From Massilioclostridium coli (lineage in GTDB: Bacteria; Bacillota; Clostridia; Oscillospirales; Ruminococcaceae): 64,000 nt of DNA. How positions within the stretch are numbered: position 1 is the first letter of the stretch; the number at the start of each line of letters is the position of its first letter. Made by a program: the position numbers and the translations under genes. Below the pieces are notes generated by a model. That model saw nothing but the letters and a program-made list of their open reading frames with translations, did not search any database and was not told where the DNA came from. The DNA is taken from contig NZ_FMIZ01000007.1 of the NCBI RefSeq assembly GCF_900095865.1, forward strand, positions 62,001-126,000, read 5' to 3'. This document shows positions 28,748 through 37,800 of this stretch, in pieces.

Positions 28748-29041
28748 TTATGCTGTTTTTCCGGAGGAGGATGATTCAGAAGAATCGCCATTCATATGTT
28801 TTTGATATTCCTGTAATATAGTTGTTTCCAAGATAGAACGGAATTCTGGTGAAATTGGGTGTACAATATCCCGGAATACCGTTCCATCCTTTTTACTAGG
28901 CATGGCAATAAACAACCGTTCTGGACCTTGTATCACCTTAATTTCATGAATTGCCAACAATTGGTCGATGGTAACGGATACGATCGCTTTTAATCTGCCT
29001 TCTGTAAAGGTTCTTCTAATTTTTACGTCTGTTATGGTCAT
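28748..29041 (-). CDS. spoVG: Septation/sporulation regulator SpoVG
   Basis: A 97-residue SpoVG protein (MTITDVKIRRTFTEGRLKAI; later FIAMPSKK and DIVHPI), a small DNA/RNA-binding regulator of septation, sporulation and virulence-type genes in Firmicutes. The tail is Ser-rich. ATG at 29041 follows AGGAGG (29049-29054); the in-frame TTG further upstream overlaps that site. Divergent from murC, with its own terminator. Confidence 0.95.
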   Translation of the reverse strand: MTITDVKIRRTFTEGRLKAIVSVTIDQLLAIHEIKVIQGPERLFIAMPSKKDGTVFRDIVHPISPEFRSILETTILQEYQKHMNGDSSESSSSGKTA

Positions 29042-29283
29042 TTGTATTTCCTCCTGTCTTATCAAAAGGGTGTTTTGTAACAGTAGTATGGGCAGAAGTA
29101 GAAAATTTAACCATGTTTTCCTGTTTTTCTAAAAAATATTTAAAAAAAACAAAAAGTTTCGGCTTTATAGGTTTATTTTTTTGTCCATTTGCAATATAAT
29201 ATAAAATATGTGTTATAATAGAAATCTATTTTTATAGTTATCATAATTGGTAGAATGGTATTCATAATAGGGAGTGAAGCACA

Positions 29284-30660
29284 ATGGCTGAAAAATCCAA
29301 TTTATTGCAAGGAAAAAAACATATACATTTTATTGGGATTGGTGGTTCTGGAATGTTCCCTTTGGCGCAGATTTTGCACAAAGAGGGCTACTATTTAACA
29401 GGGTCGGACAACAACGAATCCGATATTTTAAAGATGGTTCGCGCCTTAGGTATTCCGGTTACCATGGGACAGAAAGCGGAAAATATTGAAGGCGCAGATT
29501 TAATTGTCCATACAGCTGCTATTATGGAGGATAATCCGGAACTGATTGCCGCAAAGGCCAGTGGCGTTCCTACCATTGAGCGCAGTGTATTATTGGGGAT
29601 CATTACGGAGCGTTATTCAGATTGTATTTGTGTCAGCGGTACCCACGGGAAAACCACTACAACCGCTATGCTGACTCAAATTTTATTAGATGCTGACATG
29701 GACCCTTCCGCAGTGATTGGAGGAAAATTAAAATCCATCAACAGCTATGGGCGTTCTGGTGATTCTGAGATTATGACCTGTGAAGCTTGCGAATTCGTAG
29801 ACACTTTCTTGCATCTTTCTCCAGATATTGCAGTGGTACTTAATATTGACTGTGACCATATGGATTATTTTAAAACCATGGATAATTTAAAATTATCTTT
29901 TGAAAAGTTCTGCAATAAGGCGTCCAAGGCAATTATTTATAATGGGGATAATGAAAATACAGTTGAAGTAGTAAAACGCATCCAGGGAAAAAAGAAAATT
30001 TCTTATGGGATTATGGATACCAATGAGTATTATCCAAAAAATATTACCCATATTGATGGGCTTCATACTAGGTATGATTTATATCATCAAGGGGAGTTTT
30101 TAACTACACTGGACATCCATGTACCAGGAGACCATAATATTGGAAATTCCGTGGCCGCATGTGCTGCTTCTTTGGAAGCAGGTACCCCAGTAGAAAAACT
30201 GGCAAAAGGATTGGATGCATTTAAGGGTGCTGGCAGACGGTTTGAATTATTGGGTAAAGTAAACGGCGTTACCATTGTCGATGATTATGCCCACCATCCT
30301 GCGGAGATTGCCGCAACCCTTAAGGCGGCGAAATCTTTAAAATTTAACCAGGTATGGGCAGTACATCAACCATTTACCTACTCCAGAACCAAAATGTTAT
30401 TGGATGATTTTGCGGAAGCCCTATCGATTGCAGATCACACTGTGTTAACCGAGATTATGGGTTCCCGTGAAAAAAATACCTACCATATTTACGCAAAAGA
30501 TTTGGCGGATAAAATTGATGGCTGCGTTTGGTTTCCAACTCAACAGGAAGTAGCGGATTATGTATTGCAACATGCCAAAGCAGGTGATTTGGTGATTACG
30601 TTAGGCTGCGGTGATATTTATAAAGCTGCAAAAATTATGTTAAATGGACATTACGAATAG
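29284..30660 (+). CDS. murC: UDP-N-acetylmuramate--L-alanine ligase
   Basis: Cytoplasmic peptidoglycan precursor enzyme adding L-Ala to UDP-MurNAc with ATP. The 458-residue length is normal. Motifs: HFIGIGGSGMFPLA (nucleotide fold, residues about 15-28), ATP loop CVSGTHGKTTTTAM, DYAHHP in the C-terminal domain. Stop is TAG. Start ATG is preceded by GGGAGTGAAG. TATAAT-like boxes lie at 29197 and 29216. Monocistronic by its terminator. Confidence 0.97.
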   Translation: MAEKSNLLQGKKHIHFIGIGGSGMFPLAQILHKEGYYLTGSDNNESDILKMVRALGIPVTMGQKAENIEGADLIVHTAAIMEDNPELIAAKASGVPTIERSVLLGIITERYSDCICVSGTHGKTTTTAMLTQILLDADMDPSAVIGGKLKSINSYGRSGDSEIMTCEACEFVDTFLHLSPDIAVVLNIDCDHMDYFKTMDNLKLSFEKFCNKASKAIIYNGDNENTVEVVKRIQGKKKISYGIMDTNEYYPKNITHIDGLHTRYDLYHQGEFLTTLDIHVPGDHNIGNSVAACAASLEAGTPVEKLAKGLDAFKGAGRRFELLGKVNGVTIVDDYAHHPAEIAATLKAAKSLKFNQVWAVHQPFTYSRTKMLLDDFAEALSIADHTVLTEIMGSREKNTYHIYAKDLADKIDGCVWFPTQQEVADYVLQHAKAGDLVITLGCGDIYKAAKIMLNGHYE

Positions 30661-30690
30661 TTTTTGAACAGCTTACAGGTGAGTTGTTGA

Positions 30691-30731
30691 AAAGGTTGAC
30701 GTCATTTTTAGGGTGATGTTGGCCTTTTTTC
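30691..30731 (+). terminator. Terminator after murC
   Basis: AAAGGTTGACGTCA and TGATGTTGGCCTTT pair with several G-T pairs, then a T-run. Confidence 0.75.
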
Positions 30732-30787
30732 TTGTTTGATTGTATCCATAAAATATGGTATGATAAAAGCAAATGGAGGGATGATAA

Positions 30788-31651
30788 ATGGCAAATATGA
30801 TTATTATCGGAAAAGGACCAGCTGGAATTTCAGCTTCGTTATATATTTTGCGTGCGGGGATTGAAACTACCATTATTGCGAAGGATGGCGGCGCATTGGA
30901 AAAAGCGGAATCCATTGATAATTTCTATGGCTTTCCACAGCCGATTTCTGGGAAACAGTTGATTCAGAATGGAGTGGAACACGCTAAACGCTTGGGAGCG
31001 CATTTTGTGGAAGATGAAGTAGTGGGACTTTCATTTGATGGTAAATTTGTAGTACAAACTGCAAATGGGGAATACAAAGCGGATAGTGTTTTGTTATCTA
31101 CTGGTTCCCAAAGGGTACGGCCTAAAGTCAAAGGCTTAACAGAGTTTGAAGGAATGGGCGTCAGCTATTGTGCCATATGTGATGCTTTTTTCTACCGTGG
31201 ACAGCATGTGGCTGTTTTAGGGGATGGGGAGTATGCCCTTCACGAAGTAAAAGAACTGCTTCCTATTGTGGGTTCTGTTACTTTACTGACTAATGGAAGT
31301 CAACCTAAAGTTGTGTTCCCAGAAGAAGTGCAGATTAACCAGGCAAAAATCAGCGAGTTAATCGGTAATGAAGCTTTAGAACAGGTATTGTTGGAGGATG
31401 GAACAGCTTTGACAATATCCGGATTTTTTGTTGCACAAGGGGTGGCAGGAAGCAGTGATCTGGCGCGGAAAATTGGTGCCATGACTGAAGGCAATAAGAT
31501 TATCGTTAATGAGAATATGGAAACCAATATACCCGGACTGTATGCCGCAGGGGATTGCGTTGGTGGATTATTACAAGTTTCCAAAGCGGTTAGTGATGGC
31601 GCACTGGCAGGTACTGCTGCCATCCGTTACTTAAGAGATTTAGGAAAATAA
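30788..31651 (+). CDS. Thioredoxin reductase-like NAD(P)/FAD oxidoreductase
   Basis: A 287-residue flavoprotein. FAD motif IIGKGPAGISASLYILRAG near the start, redox-active CAICD (family: CATCD) near residue 125, a second Rossmann motif VLGDGEYALHEVKEL, and PGLYAAGDCVGG near the C-terminus. This is the layout of TrxB-type proteins, though CAICDAFFYRG and the short size mark it as a divergent member; the thioredoxin-like partner is not in the window. ATG follows GGAGGGATGATAA. Flanked by terminators, so transcribed alone. Confidence 0.87.
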   Translation: MANMIIIGKGPAGISASLYILRAGIETTIIAKDGGALEKAESIDNFYGFPQPISGKQLIQNGVEHAKRLGAHFVEDEVVGLSFDGKFVVQTANGEYKADSVLLSTGSQRVRPKVKGLTEFEGMGVSYCAICDAFFYRGQHVAVLGDGEYALHEVKELLPIVGSVTLLTNGSQPKVVFPEEVQINQAKISELIGNEALEQVLLEDGTALTISGFFVAQGVAGSSDLARKIGAMTEGNKIIVNENMETNIPGLYAAGDCVGGLLQVSKAVSDGALAGTAAIRYLRDLGK

Positions 31652-31661
31652 AGGAAATATA

Positions 31662-31698
31662 CCGGTACTGTTTTCTCAATGGCAGTACCGTTTTTTTA
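31662..31698 (+). terminator. Terminator after the flavoprotein gene
   Basis: CGGTACTG and CAGTACCG arms with T7. Confidence 0.87.
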
Positions 31699-31952
31699 TA
31701 ATTTTAATGGCAATAATACTAGTAAAACCAGATAAATCTTCTTGTTAAGCATGAGATTTTCCAAAAGGAAACTCCAACTATTTTGATTTATTAGAAATTA
31801 TGCTTAGATCTACAATAAAAAGAGGAGTTAAGTGTACAATACTGTGATAGAATTTGTACTAATAGGCATCATTAGTTTTGTATTTTCGTAAATGGATACA
31901 ACAGAAATAGTGCTGTTTCTGTATAGTTTTATAGCTTTATAAAAAATTATTC

Positions 31953-31982
31953 TTGACAAGAACATATGTTCTTTTATATAAT
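31953..31982 (+). promoter_or_regulatory. Promoter of the radical SAM / DUF4130 pair
   Basis: TTGACA (31953-31958) and TATAAT (31977-31982), 18-base spacer. A LexA-type box lies in the spacer. Confidence 0.7.
31959..31972. promoter_or_regulatory. LexA (SOS) box
   Basis: AGAACATATGTTCT is a perfect 14-base palindrome. Its core GAAC-ATAT-GTTC fits the Gram-positive LexA/DinR consensus CGAACRNRYGTTYG except for the two outermost bases. It sits between the -35 and -10 boxes, an ideal place for repression. Confidence 0.8.
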
Positions 31983-32006
31983 AAGATTAGAATAAGGGGG
32001 GATATT

Positions 32007-33326
32007 GTGGATCTGTTTGATAAATTAAAAGTATTGGCTGCTTCCGCCAAATACGATGTATCCTGTGCATCCAGCGGGGTAGACCGTGATTCGCCAAAGG
32101 ATGGAATCGGGAGCGCTGTTTCCTGTGGCATCTGCCATACGTTTGCCTCGGATGGACGCTGTGTTTCCTTATTAAAAGTATTGATGAGTAACGCTTGTAT
32201 TTACGATTGTAAATATTGTATTAACCGCCGTTCTAACCAGATCAAGCGGGCTACATTTACCCCCCGCGAACTGGCAGATTTAACAATACAATTCTATCGC
32301 CGAAACTATATTGAAGGGCTGTTTTTGAGCTCCGGAGTGTTTAAAAATCCAGACTATACCTGCGAACAAATGATTCAATGTGTGGAGATACTGCGGAATG
32401 AATACCGGTTTTATGGATATATTCATGCTAAAGCAATTCCTGGGGCGGATGGAAAACTGATTGAACAACTGGGCTTGCTGGTGGATAGAATGAGTGTGAA
32501 TATTGAGATGCCAACTCAACAAAGTTTGGAAAAACTAGCGCCGGATAAAAGCAAAGTATCCATTTTAAAACCTATGTCCTTAATTCATAAACGGATTCAG
32601 CAGAATGCCACTGATTTGGTTCAATACCGTCATGCTCCCAAATTTGCACCAGCTGGACAAAGTACTCAGATGATCATTGGCGCTACACCGGAAAGCGATT
32701 TCCAAATTTTAAATTTGACCGAAGGACTTTATCGGAATTATGGGTTAAAACGGGTGTATTTTTCCGCTTATCTTCCTGTGGTACAGGATTCTTTGTTACC
32801 AGCGTTGGATACCAAACCGCCTTTACTGCGGGAGCATCGATTGTATCAAGCTGATTGGTTATTGCGTTTTTATGGTTTTAAAGCAAGTGAGCTATTGGAC
32901 GAGCAACACCAAAGCTTTAACCCATTAGTAGACCCCAAATGCAATTGGGCATTAAACCATTTGGACTTATTCCCCATAGATGTGAACCAGGCGGATTATA
33001 ACAGTTTATTACGTGTCCCCGGTATTGGTGTGACAAGTGCCAAACGGATTGTTGTTGCACGACGTATGGGACCTTTAAATTTTGCGGGATTAAAAAAATT
33101 AGGAGTGGTATTAAAACGTGCTCAATATTTTATTACCTGTAGTGGAAAAAAGAATGAAGGATTATGGATTACTCAGGATGGAATGATACGCAGTTTAATC
33201 TCAGAACAGGGATTAAATTATCTTTCCAAAGAATGTGACGTACAGCAATACGAACAGTTGAGTTTGTTCCGAAATAACCGACTTACCGTAGAGGAGTTGC
33301 AAAAATGTTTCCCAACCACAACATAA
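32007..33326 (+). CDS. Putative DNA-repair radical SAM protein (TIGR03916 type)
   Basis: A 439-residue radical SAM protein. MDLFDKLKVLAASAKYDVSC opens it; CIYDCKYC (CxxxCxxC) near residue 70 binds the iron-sulfur cluster; a helix-hairpin-helix DNA-binding motif LRVPGIGVTSAKRIVVARR lies near the C-terminus. This family (named for linkage to a uracil-DNA-glycosylase-like partner) is always found with the type encoded next, and its chemistry is unknown. I chose GTG at 32007: GGGGGG is six bases upstream and it fits family starts; the ATG-like start at 31953 lies in the promoter. The next gene overlaps by 22 bases. The promoter carries a LexA box, so SOS induction is likely. Confidence 0.88.
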   Translation: MDLFDKLKVLAASAKYDVSCASSGVDRDSPKDGIGSAVSCGICHTFASDGRCVSLLKVLMSNACIYDCKYCINRRSNQIKRATFTPRELADLTIQFYRRNYIEGLFLSSGVFKNPDYTCEQMIQCVEILRNEYRFYGYIHAKAIPGADGKLIEQLGLLVDRMSVNIEMPTQQSLEKLAPDKSKVSILKPMSLIHKRIQQNATDLVQYRHAPKFAPAGQSTQMIIGATPESDFQILNLTEGLYRNYGLKRVYFSAYLPVVQDSLLPALDTKPPLLREHRLYQADWLLRFYGFKASELLDEQHQSFNPLVDPKCNWALNHLDLFPIDVNQADYNSLLRVPGIGVTSAKRIVVARRMGPLNFAGLKKLGVVLKRAQYFITCSGKKNEGLWITQDGMIRSLISEQGLNYLSKECDVQQYEQLSLFRNNRLTVEELQKCFPTTT

Positions 33327-34078
33327 TTTATCAATATGATGGCAGTTTTGAGGCACTATTGTGCTGTATCTTTGAAAGTTTTCAGCGGAAAGAAACCCCA
33401 GTTGACATAGTGGTGGAAGAAAATTTTCAAATGTCCTTAACGCCTTCCAGATGGATTGCGACTGATTTGGAAAAAGCAAAACGGGTGGTCAAAGGGATAC
33501 AAAAAAATTTTACAAGGAAATGCCAAACGTTTTTCCATATGAGTTTTTTAACCTGCCATCCAAAAAAGGAATGGCTGATGCTGTGCTATGTGCAAATGGG
33601 ATTCCAGTATCGGGAAAAAGTGTTGTCTTTGCTAACTCATCCTGTTGTAGGAGAGTTGCATAAGGCAGTGAAATATTTAAAAAATGAAAGCCATTTTATG
33701 AAAGAGTTTATCCGTTTTTCAGATTATGATGGCATGCTAGTAAGCAAGGTACATCCCAATAATATTGTTTTGCCAATGATCCAGCGGCATTTTTGTAACC
33801 GTTACCCAAACGAGTCTTTTTTGATTTTTGATGAGTCCCACCATATGGCATTGGTGCATAAACCAAATCGGACCAATATTTTCCCTTTGGACTCCTTGAA
33901 ATTATTTTCTACAGCTTCTGAGGAAAAACAATATCAGAAACTATGGAAACAATACTATGATACGATTGGAATCGAAGAACGGTATAATCCAGTTTGCCGC
34001 CGTAATCATATGCCAAAACGTTATTGGAAATATATGACGGAATTTCAAATCATTTTGGATAGTCAGAATGGTGATTGA
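33305..34078 (+). CDS. DUF4130 / TIGR03915 putative DNA-repair partner protein
   Basis: A 257-residue protein, DUF4130 type: IIYQYDGSFEALLCCIFESF opens it, and the C-terminal half has HPNNIVLPMIQRHFCNRYP, FLIFDESHHMALVH and the RYNPVCRRNHMPKRYWKYMTEF stretch of the family. The family is predicted to belong with uracil-DNA-glycosylase-like proteins and to act with the upstream radical SAM protein; no activity is proven. ATG at 33305 follows GAGGAG and overlaps the upstream gene, so the two are translated together. The TGA stop lies just inside the tRNA promoter. Confidence 0.85.
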   Translation: MFPNHNIIYQYDGSFEALLCCIFESFQRKETPVDIVVEENFQMSLTPSRWIATDLEKAKRVVKGIQKNFTRKCQTFFHMSFLTCHPKKEWLMLCYVQMGFQYREKVLSLLTHPVVGELHKAVKYLKNESHFMKEFIRFSDYDGMLVSKVHPNNIVLPMIQRHFCNRYPNESFLIFDESHHMALVHKPNRTNIFPLDSLKLFSTASEEKQYQKLWKQYYDTIGIEERYNPVCRRNHMPKRYWKYMTEFQIILDSQNGD

Positions 34079-34103
34079 CTTATCTGGAGATTTTTGTTAT
34101 ACT
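34075..34103 (+). promoter_or_regulatory. Promoter of tRNA-Thr
   Basis: TTGACT (34075-34080), 17-base spacer, TATACT (34098-34103). It overlaps the end of the DUF4130 gene. Confidence 0.75.
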
Positions 34104-34135
34104 ATTAAATAATGTTTGTTTATCAAACAATCAAT

Positions 34136-34211
34136 GCTGGTATAGCTCAGTCGGTAGAGCAGCTCATTCGTAATGAGCAGGTCATGGGTTCGAGTCCCAC
34201 TTCCAGCTCCA
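34136..34211 (+). tRNA. tRNA-Thr (anticodon CGT)
   Basis: 76 bases including encoded CCA. The arms fold as acceptor GCTGGTA/TTCCAGC, D arm GCTC/GAGC, anticodon arm GCTCA/TGAGC with loop TTCGTAA (anticodon CGT, reads ACG), and T arm with TTCGAGT. Two mismatches occur: T6-T67 in the acceptor stem and A49-C65 in the T stem. Followed at once by a terminator, so a single-gene unit. Confidence 0.95.
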
Positions 34212-34251
34212 AAATGAGCCTGAACACAAGGATGTTCAGGCTCATTTTTTT
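34212..34251 (+). terminator. Terminator after tRNA-Thr
   Basis: AAATGAGCCTGAACA and TGTTCAGGCTCATTT arms, then T-run. Confidence 0.92.
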
Positions 34252-34896
34252 GTAATGGGCAACTTTTCTATCATTAATTGTTTAGATTAAAATACAATTA
34301 CCAATGTACTGATTTTTTTAACTCAATCAATATAAAAATAGATTAGATATCGAAATTTTTACATTCTCAGTTTTTTTCCTTTTCTCTATCACAAAAAACA
34401 CATTAATTTATGGATATATTTGTTAATGATTAATAATTATATAAGTATTTTTATTTTAATTCGCACGATTAAACTTACTTTTTCGTTCAAAATTTTTAAT
34501 ATATAAGAAGAAAAAAGTTATAGACTTCTATATTATAAAAAAATATATATGAATGACAAATTAAGGGATATGCCTTTTTGTTTGTATAATTACACAAAAA
34601 TCATTTATGTGGTTGATATATTTAATTTAATGATATATAATCAATTTGTGAAATAATTGCTTGATTGTGAAAAATATAAAATTAATCAAGTGTTTCTCTT
34701 TCTGTTTTTCTTATAAATTCCCCTAGCATTATTTTTAAATAAAAGTTAGGGGGAATTTTAAAAGAGTGCAATATATAAATGGATATTTAAAATCCGTATC
34801 TTAATACATAGAATAAGGGGGGAAAATAGGAAGTAATTCAAGATACGATTTAAAATATAAAAAATCATTGATATTAAAAAGCGTAAGGAGGAAAAA
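34252..34896 (+). other. Long AT-rich region and leader of the second GH78 gene
   Basis: 645 bases without a gene. A clear promoter, TTGATA (34613-34618), 17-base spacer, TATAAT (34636-34641), predicts a leader of about 245 bases. CACAAAAATCAT (34593-34604) lies just upstream of the -35. In the leader, AAATTCCCCTAGC (34715-34727) pairs with GTTAGGGGGAATTT (34745-34758), a hairpin with one bulge and no T-run. ATAGACTT (34520-34527) also occurs upstream of the first GH78 gene. Confidence 0.5.
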
Positions 34897-37800
34897 ATGA
34901 AGAAGTTTTATCGATCCATTGCCGCTATTTTGGCAGTATGTATGTTGTTTACGATGGCGTTTACAGTATCAGCAACGGATCAAACCCTTTATACCATGGA
35001 GATTTTGGACCTTACTGTAAACAATCGTACCAATCCACAGGGATTGGATGATGACACTCCATCTTTTGGCTGGAGGATGGATTCTAATTTAGTTGGGCAA
35101 AAACAAACTGCATACCATGTTATAGTAACAGAAAAATTTTCTGGCGAAACAATGTGGGACAGCGGTAAAGTAGAAGGCAATGTTTCCCAGTATATTGAAT
35201 ATGCTGGAAAAGAATTAAGCCCGGAATCGGATTATAATTGGAATGTAACCGTGTATGACAGCAATGGAAAAGCCTATTTGTCCGATACAGCAACCTTTAC
35301 TACCGGATTAATGGCTGACCGTTTGATTCCGGAAGAACAACCATCCATTCAAGATTTAACCAGCTATACGATTGATACCGACTTTGTCATTCACAGCGGA
35401 TGTATGGGGTTATTGTTTGGGGTACAGGATAGCAATAATTTTTATATGTGGCAGATTAATGCCGGAGATCTTTCTATTAATCCTCATCAATGGAGCAATG
35501 GGGGAATTAATACGAACTTTCCACATCCCAGCATTAAAGATGCTTTAGGAGTGGATTCCATTTTGGAAACTCCGCTGCATTTAACCATGAAAATGGAAGA
35601 AGGAACTGTGACTAGTTGGATTAATGATGTCCAGATTGGGGAACCCCTTTCCATTGGTCAAGTAAAATTGGGGCGGATTGGTTTCCGTCAAGCTGTCAAT
35701 GAAAGCGTTGATATTGACCAGATTACTGTAAAAGATCAGGACGGACAGGTTGTGTTTGAGGAGGATTTCTCTGATCAAACTTCGAATCCATTTGATGGTG
35801 GTACCGTTGAAAATGGACAGTTGAAAATGAATAGCACCAATTTAGTGTTCCAGAAAGACACCGAACTGGAAAATACAACATTTACTATTGATTTTGATGG
35901 CCAGGTAGTAAATACTGCTTTGGGGCCATTGATTGGCGGGCAGGATAACAGCAACTTTTATATGTGGCAGATTAACGCTGCAGAACGTGTTTTTAAACCA
36001 CATCAATGGAGTGGTGGAAATATTACTACTTTAAAACAAGTAAGCCTTGACCCTGTGTTCGGGGAAGGACAGCCAATTGAAGGTGTACCATTTCATATGA
36101 CAATCCAAGCCAATAATGGCGAGGTAAAAACGTATTTGAATAAAATTGGCGAACAACCACAATTGATTGATACCATCCAATTATCCCCTTTTAGTGTGGG
36201 GAAATTTGGATTCCGTCAGATGAAAGACCATGTATCCAATGAGGTTGGACTGATTGACAATCTAAAAATCGTTGGAGAAAATGGCAGTATCTTATTGGAG
36301 GATGATTTTTCTTCCCCATATAACACTACATTTCCTTCCGGTTCCATTACAGAAGATGGCTGGTTCTGTGCGGAAAATGGGCTGTTTTTCCAAAATGAAA
36401 CTGAAGAAGTGTTGGGATGGAGTGGAGCACAATGGATTGGCTCCCCGGAAATCTCGGTAGATTCCGGAAAAATTCCTGTCTATAACCTGTATTATGATTT
36501 GCAGTTAGTAGAAGGAAGCACCAAAGCGGCTGCTTTGGTTTGCGGAAACGACTATCGCTTAATGGACAAAACAAAAAATAACTATCGTGTGGAAGGGGAA
36601 AGCTATCTTTCCTTTGAGCTGGACGCTTCTAATGTATCTGCTGGAGGTTCACCAGTTTTAAACTTGTACCGGAAAGGGTTCTGTTCTGACGATTATAAGA
36701 ATCCAGACGCTACTACATTAATGAGAAGTTTTTCCCTGGATAATATCGGGGTAACTGCAGAGAACCTTTATACAACACCAATCCGGTTTTCTTTAACCTG
36801 CTATGGCGGCGGTTTCCGGATTTATGTCAACGACCAAAATTATGGTGAAGTTGTCATCAATCCTACCGGTGGGACACAGGACCAGCCTTGCTATACCTAC
36901 CTGAATTCCATTGGATTTTTGACAGAGCCAGGCCAGCAGGCAGAATTCCAAAATTATGAAATCCGTACTTGGGATACTGCTCATGCCGTGATGTTTGATA
37001 AAACAACAGGGGCAACCTATTCTATTTTTGAAGGGCAGGATGGTGTTTCGGTACAAGATCATTTTATTATGGTAGGGGACCAGGCAAAACAGGTAAAAAT
37101 TTTAGCAGAGCCTGATTATAAATCCAATCAGTTATTACGGAAAGAATTTAATGCGGACCAACCAATACAGTCAGCACGTTTATATATTACTTCTCGTGGC
37201 ATTTATGAACCATATGTCAATGGCGAAAGGATTGGGGAAGATTGGTTTAACCCTGGTTTTACCCAATACAATAAAACCATTACCTATTCTACTTATGATA
37301 TTACAGACCAATTACAACAGGGAACCAACGCGATTGGTGTACGCCTGGCATCTGGCTGGTGGCATGATGAAATGACATTTGACTTGTCCAAATACAATTA
37401 TTGGGGCAACAAACCATCCTTGTTGGCAAAAGTAGTTGTTACCTATGCCGATGGTACCAAAGATACAATTGTAACGGATGAAAGTTGGAGCTATAACAAT
37501 ACGGATAGTCCAATTATCTATGCGGGATTCTTCAATGGTGAGGTGTATGACGCACGGAAAGAAGCAACGATTGAAGGATGGAACCAGCCAGGATATACAG
37601 GGGAAAACTGGTATAATGCTTCCGTTATCGTTCCATTGCCAGAAAACGCAAATCCTCATATCATTGCCCGGGTAGATGAACCGGTACGCCATGTGGAAAC
37701 ACTCTCCGCAAAATTTGATAAAGAACCTGACCCCAATATTTATATATATGATATGGGAACCAACATGGTAGGTGTTCCTGAAATCACCTTCCCAGAAATG

